NCBI GenBank assembly: GCA_037176725.1
Contig: JAZBRS010000049.1
Coordinates: 18,246,001-18,310,000 of the forward strand
Source: Posidonia oceanica
Taxonomy: Eukaryota; Streptophyta; Magnoliopsida; Alismatales; Posidoniaceae
Length of the DNA: 64,000 bases
Reading direction: 5' to 3'
The first letter of the stretch is position 1. Each line of letters begins with the position of its first letter. A program made the translations under genes and the position numbers. The notes beneath the pieces are model-generated. The model did not search any database and was not told the DNA's origin. It saw only the letters and a program-made list of their open reading frames with translations. Shown here in pieces: positions 57,745 through 64,000 of the stretch.

Positions 57745-58863
57745 TCAGACTTCAGCTTCATAATCAGGAGTGCATCCAGTACCTCTCACAGCTACAACGT
57801 CTGTAGATTGGACCCCATGCTGCATCAGACTAGCAAGCTTCTTGGTTGGGGCAGTGGTGCTGAGAGGATAAGTCTGTAGAAGCTCGGGCGCTGTACTGTC
57901 AATGAAGGCGCCCTGCTGGAAGCCGAACTGGCGCATGACCCTGATTGGATGGTACTCTACGCCTACTGTGAAGCCTGGAAGTATGATCAGCCGCGTGTCA
58001 CGCGCGCTGAAGAAGATTGTGAATGGCTCTGCTGTAGAGGGAACGATGCGCCAGATCACAGCGTCGTCAGTCAGTGCTGACAGCCTCTCGTACTCTTCTT
58101 TGACGCTCTTGTCTGCTCTGGTACGGGCGCTGCTGCAGTAGGCTTCGAAAGCATGCACTTGGGGGCGTAGAAGGTCCATCTCTAAGTGCGCGGTCAGCCA
58201 GACTTGTATAAGTGCTCCGCAACCGTGGAAGTGGCGGCAGCGATGAGAAATGCGGTCCAGCCCGCGATAATTCTCTGCCAAGACAACTGGTGCCAGATCT
58301 ATGTGCTGGGTCACCACAGCTAGTGCAATTTCTGCGACCTCGATGGCCACTGTCAGTCGGCCATGAGTAAAGATTAGTTCGCCCAGAAAGCGGATGACGA
58401 ATCCTCGGAGCCACAGCTCATCTCCGAGGTCAGCACGCTTGTTCAGGATATCATCAAAGTGTGCAAGGCGAAGCATGGGCTCTGTTCCACTGGTGCAGAT
58501 CAGGTGCTGTTGGCAGTCTTGAGTGGAGAGTCCAGTCAGTTGGTTCAGGACCTGGAGATATCCGTCGCGCCTCATGAAAACAGGCGGCCCCAAGATCTTT
58601 GAAAAGCCGCATATCCGACGCACCTCTTCTAGTGTAGGTGTCAGCTCAGTTTTGTTGAAGCGGAAGACATGATGCGCCGGCTTCTAGAATCTCGCGGCGG
58701 CACACAGAAGGTGGCGGCTGACCTCCACATCAGCAGCCTTTAGCAGCTTGGTTGGTATGCCCCACAGGCGCAACTTTTCACAGTCTACTTGAGTGAGCCT
58801 GCCGATCCACTCTCGCAGGGTTTCTGAGCAGTGTGCGGGAGTCAGCAGAGTAGGAAAACCCAT
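57745..58863 (-). pseudogene. DUF7745-like accessory ORF of element D, one internal TAG
   Basis: Minus-strand counterpart of the ORF in A. The same start (MGFPTLLTPAHCSE, ATG at 58861-58863) and the same motifs: ELTPTLEEVRRICGF, DELWLRGFVIRFLGEL, LDRISHRCRHFHGCG, VGVEYHPIRVMRQFGF. A TAG lies two codons after the position where A has its TGA, and A keeps TGG (Trp) there. The frame stops at 57745, about 50 codons before the stop in A. Most differences from A are conservative (for example AETYRG/AENYRG). Predicted fold and function are unknown; proteins of this family are often linked to plant transposons. Confidence 0.75.
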
Positions 58864-60334
58864 TATACTTGATTGCAGAGGGACAGGCAGATAGCTGCAG
58901 AAACTTGAAAGTACCTGCTATCAATAAACAGTCAGATCTCGCAGGTATATAATCTTTGACAACAAGCAGAAGCTGAGATTGAAAATGTAGTTCCATATGC
59001 ATTCAGCAGTTGATAACAGAACATAGCAATTAAGCACAAATAAACAAAGGGGATTGGCAGCAGTCTTGCAGACTCGAGGGCGAGGGTTGGCAGGAGATCT
59101 GGACCAGCGCAGCTTGAGTGTCGCCGATGTGCCTCCGCTGGAGAGGAGTACTGTCTCAGGGCCGAAGCGCGTTGCAGAGCGGAGAGCTTGATGGAAGAGG
59201 AAAGGAATGAAAGAGGATGCATGTATGCATGATGCAGGTGATATGCTTACGAAGATGAGTAGTATGCTTAGATGGATGAGTATGCTTAGGTGGATGGATA
59301 TGCTTGGGTGGATGCTTGAGTACCCTCAGCGTACGGAGTGCTTTGGTGCCTGCTGCAGAGGAAGGGAGTGGTCCTTGACTCACTGGGCCCTACTCAGACC
59401 CTCGGCTTATTGGTGGCGCTCCGGAATAGGTCGTTGGCATTATGCAGGTGGTGATGTGGTGAGGACAGACAACTGGCTGCACTCTCAGGACCTACACCTA
59501 TTCTTTCAGCTCTCTTTCTTTTTGAAAGGTTTCTCCCTCATAGGTATGCAGTCTTTCTCTGCCCCTAGCTAGGAGAAGGTATGTGTTTGCTCTTGGGAGA
59601 ATGAGGTAGACCCCTTTTTCAGGCTTGACATGCTGGGGATCTCTGGTAAAGTATGGGGGATAACGGTGCCTGTGTTTTTTTTGGGCTACCTTTGCCCTTT
59701 TTCTTCTTTTTTTTTTGTTTGTTTTGCTTGCTTTTCTTTTGTTTTTGTTTTTGTTGTATCTCTTTTTTCCTCTTTTTTTTTTGATCTTTTTCCCCCTTTT
59801 TTTTTTCAGGCTTTTGCTATCCCCATTCTGGTGGCAAAAGAAGGGTGCTTGAATTGTAATGGATTTAGGCTTTGGGTCTGCTGTGTGATGGGTAGAAGGA
59901 GCAGGGTTAGACTGCACACCCCTATCTCTAGGGCCGGCTTCTGTCTTCGTCTTCTGTTCCTTTGAGGTGCCCAAACCTAGATGTCTATCCTCACTTTTTC
60001 AAGCTCACAACCTAACATTTTTTCTCCCTCAGAGGTGTATGTCCTTGTGAGATTGGGCGGTTTGCCTGTCCTTATTGGTGGTGGCTCCCTCACTTGCTAA
60101 GACATCCAAGTAGTGCCGGGTGAGGCAAGGTGACTCTTTCCAGAGCAGGCAAGCACTTCCGGTTGTCATCACCGGGCAAAAGATGCAATGTTTGAGAGGA
60201 TGATGATGATAATTTGATAAGAAAGGGTGCAAGTGCTGAGAGGATGATGATGATGATTTGAAAGGAGATGAAGTAAGGAGGCGAGAATGCAAGCGCATGT
60301 GGGAGAAGGGCATCTACAACGGGGCCGCTTTTGG
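58864..60334 (-). other. Element D spacer between integrase and accessory ORF
   Basis: Counterpart of 32652-33984 in A. It contains the CCGGT/ACCGG hairpin (60159-60175), a T-rich run on the plus strand (59670-59810) and the shared text near 59340-59430. The open frames at 59498-59974 and 59630-59965 are low-complexity. Confidence 0.55.
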
Positions 60335-61627
60335 CTACTGATAGTATTTCTTCAGATAGCAGAGGTTGACGGGCTCAGACTGCTCGACCCAGTCCATATC
60401 CTCAAGAGTTACAGCGCCTCCCGAAAAGATCTGCTTGACCACAAAGGGGCCACGCCAATTGGGTCGGAATTTCCCTCGACCGTCAGGCAAATGAATGGCG
60501 CGCAAGACAAGGTCCCCTGGCTGGAAGCTTCTGGGTTGGACCTTCTTCAAGAATGCTCTGGCCATTCGCTTCTGATAGCAGTGAGCGTTGTGCATGGCTT
60601 GCAATCTACGCTCATCAATCAAGTTTAGTTGGACGCAGCGGTCTTCGACCCATTCTGCTTCTTCCAACTCAGCTTCCCGCAGGATTCGCAGGGAGGGGAT
60701 CTCCACTTCAACAGGTAACACCGCTTCCATGCCGTACACCAGAGAGTACGGGGTGGCTCCTGTAGAGGTCCGGATTGATGTCCTGTACGCCCAGAGTGCG
60801 TATGGGAGCTTGTCGTGCCAATCCTTGTGGATTTCAGCCATTTTCTTCAGGATCTTGACAATGTTCTTGTTTGCAGATTCCACTGCTCCGTTCATCTGAG
60901 GCCGATAGGGCGAGGATCGATGGTGCTTGATCTTGAGACTTTGCAGGTATTCTTCGATCCTTTTGGCAATGAAATTTGAGCCGTTATCAGAGATGACAGA
61001 GTGCGGGACCCCATATCGGGCAACAATATTGTTTCTGATAAATTTTTCTGTTGCCGCAGCGGTGACTGTTCTGTAAGAGGCTGCTTCCACCCACTTGGTA
61101 AAGTAATCGATCGCTACCAGAATGTAACGATGACCATTTGATGCAGCAGGGTGGATGGTGCCAATGACATCGATCCCCCAGGTGGAGAAAGGCCATGGCG
61201 AAGACATATTGTGCAGCTGATGTGGAGGGGCTTTGATGAAGTTTCCATGGATTTGACAATTGTGGCATCTACGCACGAACCGGCAGCAGTCGGCTTCCAT
61301 GGTCTGCCAGAAATAACCTTGCAGCATGATCTTCTTGGCTAGGAGGACACCGTTCATGTGCGGGCCACAGGTCCCCGCGTGCACTTGAAGCATCAGCGTG
61401 TCAGCCTCCGATTTGTTCAGACAGCGCAGTAGCATCTGATTGTATGACCTTCTGTACAGCTGTCCGGCCCCTAGCACATACTTTGACGCCAGACGCGCCA
61501 AAGTTCTCTTGTCTGTTGCCGTGGTTTCAGGAGGAAAGCTACCAGACTCCAGGAAGGATTTTATGTCTTGATACCAGGGCTGCCCCTCTACGGGATCCGC
61601 TTCCTCTATGCTCATGCAGTATGCAGG
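60335..61627 (-). CDS. pol (INT): Element D integrase, complete
   Basis: Integrase inserts the cDNA into the genome. Numbering from the Met at 61615, it has an HHCC zinc domain (H79, H86, C117, C120), catalytic D149 in WGIDVIG, D210 in VISDNGSNF and E246 in NGAVESANK, exactly 35 residues after D210, and a C-terminal domain ending VNLCYLKKYYQ. There is no chromodomain, as expected for Tat elements. It is in frame with the upstream RT-RNase H ORF; a single TAG at 61628-61630 separates them, where the frame suggests a former glutamine codon. The Met at 61615 is therefore probably not a true start. The 27 or so C-terminal residues are those retained in A. Confidence 0.93.
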   Translation of the reverse strand, partial: PAYCMSIEEADPVEGQPWYQDIKSFLESGSFPPETTATDKRTLARLASKYVLGAGQLYRRSYNQMLLRCLNKSEADTLMLQVHAGTCGPHMNGVLLAKKIMLQGYFWQTMEADCCRFVRRCHNCQIHGNFIKAPPHQLHNMSSPWPFSTWGIDVIGTIHPAASNGHRYILVAIDYFTKWVEAASYRTVTAAATEKFIRNNIVARYGVPHSVISDNGSNFIAKRIEEYLQSLKIKHHRSSPYRPQMNGAVESANKNIVKILKKMAEIHKDWHDKLPYALWAYRTSIRTSTGATPYSLVYGMEAVLPVEVEIPSLRILREAELEEAEWVEDRCVQLNLIDERRLQAMHNAHCYQKRMARAFLKKVQPRSFQPGDLVLRAIHLPDGRGKFRPNWRGPFVVKQIFSGGAVTLEDMDWVEQSEPVNLCYLKKYYQ

Positions 61628-63812
61628 CTATTCAATGCGAGTGACTGATACATCCACAGTGCTGTCTTCTAAAATGGTGAGCCAGGATGCCAGAGTTGCT
61701 AGTGCGTCTGCATACGCGTTCTTTGCTCTGTTCAGGTACGTGAAGCGGATGCTCTTGAATTTTTCCATCAGCCTCAGCAGGTGTTCGTGATACGGCACAA
61801 GCTTGGGATCTTTTGTCTTCCAATCGCCATTCACTTGAGAAATCACCAGCATGGCATCGCCGTGCACATGCAGCTTCTGCGCCTCATGCTCAAGGGCGAC
61901 TTTCAACCCCAGGATGCACGCTTCGTACTCTACTTCGTTGTTTGTGCAGGTGAAAGTCAGCTTCCTTGCGAAAGGAGTCATCTGTCCTTGGGGCGTGGTC
62001 AGCACTGCGCCTACGCCTCGGCCCTTCTTGTTGACTGCACCATCAAAGTAGAGCTGCCATTCCTCTGCTTCTTCAGGATCTTTCTGCTCAGAGTCCTCCA
62101 TTGCAAAGAGAATGTCTTCATCAGGGAACTGCGTCTGGAGGGGTTGGTATTCAGGCAGAGGGAGGTCAGCAAGATGGTCTGCCATTGCTTGACCCTTCAT
62201 GGACTTCTGTGTGACAAAGGTGATGTCGTATTGGGACAATAACACCTGCCACTTAGCACATCTGCCCACCATGGCCGGCTTCTGAAAGAGGAGCTTGATA
62301 GGATCATGCCGGCATAAGAGCTGCACTGGGTATGCCATCAGGTAGTGTCTCAGCTTCTGTGCAGCCCAGACAAGGGACAGGCAAGTCTTCTCTAGTGTTG
62401 TGTACCTGGCTTCACATTCATTAAACTTCTTGCTCAGGTAATAGATGGCGCGCTCCTTTCTACCGGATTCGTCATGTTGGCCCAAGACGGCGCCCATGGA
62501 ATGCTGCGTGGTAGAAAGGTAGAGAAGTAAGGGTCTCCCTGGCGTAGGCGGGACCAGGACAGGAGGCTTGATGAGCAGCTGCTTGATCTTGGCAAATGCA
62601 GCCTGACACTCCTCGCTCCAGTGAATCTGCGCATTCTTCCTCAAGAGCTTGAATATGGGCTCGCAGATGGGCGTAAGCTGTGCAATGAAGCGACTGATAA
62701 ATTGTAAACGCCCAAGCAGACTTCTGACTTCTTTTTCAGTTCTAGGGGGTGGCATGTCCACGATGGCTTGTGCTTTCAACGGGTCCACCTCAATCCCCCT
62801 TTGGCTAACAATGTAGCCGAGCAATTTGCCAGAAGATACCCCGAATACGCACTTCTTGGGATTCAAGCGCAGCTTGTACTTCCGTAGACGGTCAAAGAGC
62901 TTTCTGAGACAGGCAAGATGATCCTCGGGCTCTTTGGTTTTGGCAATCATATCGTCTACATAGACCTCCACTTCTTGGTGCATGAGTTCGTGGAATAGCA
63001 CAGTCATGGCCCTCTGATAGGTTGCACCAGCATTCTTCAGGCCGAACGGCATGACTTGGTAGCAGAAGACTCCCCAAGGGGTGATGAATGAAGTCTTTTC
63101 CATGTCTTCTTCTGCCATTTTGATCTGATTGTATCCAGAAAAGCCGTCCATAAAGGAGAGCATTTTGTGGCCCGCTGTATTGTCGACTAGGACGTCAATG
63201 TGGGGCAATGGAAAGTCGTCCTTGGGACTCGCCTTGTTCAGGTCCCTAGAGTCGATGCAGATTCGGATTCGGCCATCTTTCTTGGGCACAGGTACAATAT
63301 TTGCCAGCCATTCAGGGTAAAGAACGATCTTCAGAAAGTTGACTCCAAGCTGCTTCATTATCTCTTCTTTGATCATAAGCAGCCACTGCGGTCGCCATCT
63401 TCTTAGTTTCTGCTTTACTGGCTTGGCATCCGGATTTAAGGGCAGATTGTGCACCACTATCTCTATGTCGAGGCCGACCATATCTTCATAACTCCAGGCG
63501 AAGACATCTGCATATTCCCTTAGGAATGCAATGAATTCTGCTCGAGCCTGGGCGGACAGCTGGGCACTGATGCAAACTTCTCTGACTTCCTCAGCTGTGC
63601 CAATGTTAACAACCTCCGTTTCTTCTTCAACATGGAGGTTGGGGCCTTCTAGGTCGTCGTCATAGGGCCGGAACTCGGGCAAAGGTTCGTCAGTCTCATC
63701 CTTGCCCGTATCATCCTCTTCTCCATAAGCAACTAGTTTTGAGAGGATCTCTTTCTCAAAAGAAGGACTTGTGATGTCGAAAGAGTGCATGTGTTCCGCT
63801 GCTTGGCCCTGG
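61628..63812 (-). CDS. pol (RT-RNH-aRNH): Element D reverse transcriptase, RNase H and archaeal-type RNase H
   Basis: Copies the RNA into DNA and degrades the RNA strand. Reading leftward: an acidic spacer (63812-63430); RT at about 63420-62690, with PVPKKDGRIRICIDSRDLN, PFGLKNAGATYQRAM and catalytic YVDD at 62951-62962; first RNase H about 62540-62170, which looks inactive because LYLSTTQHSMGAVL lacks the first Asp; archaeal-type RNase H about 62065-61690, with YFDGA, NNEVEYEACILG, HGDAMLVISQ and YADALA supplying the acidic residues. The dual RNase H arrangement is a hallmark of the Tat lineage. The 5' end is cut by E, so residues before GQAAEHMHSF are missing; an apparent start at 63874 lies in E. 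It ends at TAG 61628. Confidence 0.93.
63808..63812. repeat. Left target-site duplication of element E (cctgg)
   Basis: Five bases before the LTR start; the partner is outside the window. Confidence 0.4.
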
Positions 63813-64000
63813 TGTTGACACCCCATCTTGGCAGGCTCGAACCCTTGGAGCCCTCTTGGTGATTGCTGGATCAAACCCCAACCAAACCCTAACCCTAACC
63901 CTAATCCTCCTCTCTACCCTTCAAAAACAGCCTGTCTTGACCTAAACCTTTACCCCCCTTCCCGACCTCAAAACCTAACCAAAATCCATAGGAAAACCTA
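63813..64000 (+). mobile_element. Element E: first 188 bp of a D-type LTR
   Basis: TGTTGACACCCCATCTTGGC and the next 170 bp match the start of the D LTR (minus strand from 53959) with few differences. It interrupts the pol of D in the opposite orientation. A (CCCTAA)-like run at 63886-63905 is part of this LTR family. Confidence 0.85.

Larger units (their letters stand above)
48106..63812 (-). mobile_element. Element D: Tat-lineage element on the minus strand, with pol
   Basis: Read on the minus strand: pol (cut by E at 63812), accessory ORF, structured 3' untranslated region, polypurine tract and complete 3' LTR. The 5' LTR, gag and protease should lie right of E, outside the window. D is inserted in the gag of C in opposite orientation. 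The LTR resembles that of A in layout, and the polypurine tract is identical. Confidence 0.92.

Noticed and set aside
63813..63874. Methionine at 63874 as the start of the D RT protein
   Set aside because: These codons lie in the LTR of element E. The real pol continues upstream of the insertion, outside the window.
63880..63910. Telomere-like CCCTAA repeats, also near 53870-53895 on the other strand
   Set aside because: Only about three hexamers, of a form differing from the usual plant heptamer, at the same place in two LTRs. They are part of the LTR family and not a telomere.
1..64000. Host protein-coding genes, tRNA or rRNA genes
   Set aside because: All convincing coding sequence belongs to gag, pol or the element accessory ORF. 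No cloverleaf or rRNA core was recognised, although a tRNAscan or BLAST run was not possible here.

Overview
The window is plant nuclear DNA made, as far as can be read, entirely of nested long-terminal-repeat (LTR) retrotransposons. No host gene, tRNA, rRNA or organelle sequence was found. Five elements share the same LTR termini (TGTAGACACCCC or TGTTGACACCCC ... CTACA). The three readable primer binding sites match, to different degrees, the 3' end of plant tRNA-Arg. The one pol gene present has an RT, RNase H, archaeal-type RNase H and D,D-35-E integrase order. Together these place the elements in the Tat/Ogre branch of Ty3/gypsy, which points to a seed plant, probably an angiosperm with a large genome. 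The species cannot be named from the sequence.

Layout, oldest to youngest. Segment X (1-3119) carries a decayed gag on the minus strand. Element B (+ strand, from 3120) sits in X: 5' LTR 3120-6455, dead gag about 7900-9819, 3' untranslated region to 15112, then the first part of its 3' LTR (15113-17148). Element C (+) broke that LTR at 17149: 5' LTR 17149-20401, leader, dead gag 45233-48105. Element A (+, 20605-44248, 23.6 kb) broke the leader of C. It is the only complete insertion, with both LTRs and matching 5-bp target duplications. Element D (-, 48106 to beyond the window) broke the gag of C. Element E (+, from 63813) broke the pol of D; only its first 188 bp are visible. The missing halves of B, C, D and E should lie to the right of the window.

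Gene content. D carries an almost intact pol (one TAG between archaeal-type RNase H and integrase). A carries gag, protease and a long G-patch-containing linker ORF, but RT, RNase H and nearly all of integrase are deleted; only the last 27 or so integrase codons survive, in another frame. A therefore looks non-autonomous, and D-type elements, which share its termini and polypurine tract, are plausible helpers. Both A and D carry, between pol and the 3' LTR, a forward-oriented accessory ORF resembling the DUF7745/plant-mobile-domain proteins. Each copy has its own different nonsense codon.

Non-coding structure is the most unusual content. (1) In A, B and D a stem joins the start of the 3' LTR to a site just upstream, across a loop of exactly 60 nt that holds the polypurine tract. 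(2) The 3' untranslated regions are tandem arrays of short hairpins whose stems vary in a compensatory way. (3) The LTRs of B and C carry about 58-bp double-hairpin modules, often spaced 229-231 bp apart. (4) The LTRs of A and D carry a tttgcgtgcc-type array that has grown by about 0.96 kb between the two LTRs of A. (5) Every complete or nearly complete LTR end keeps a 10-nt copy of the primer-binding-site start some 165-175 nt before the real one.
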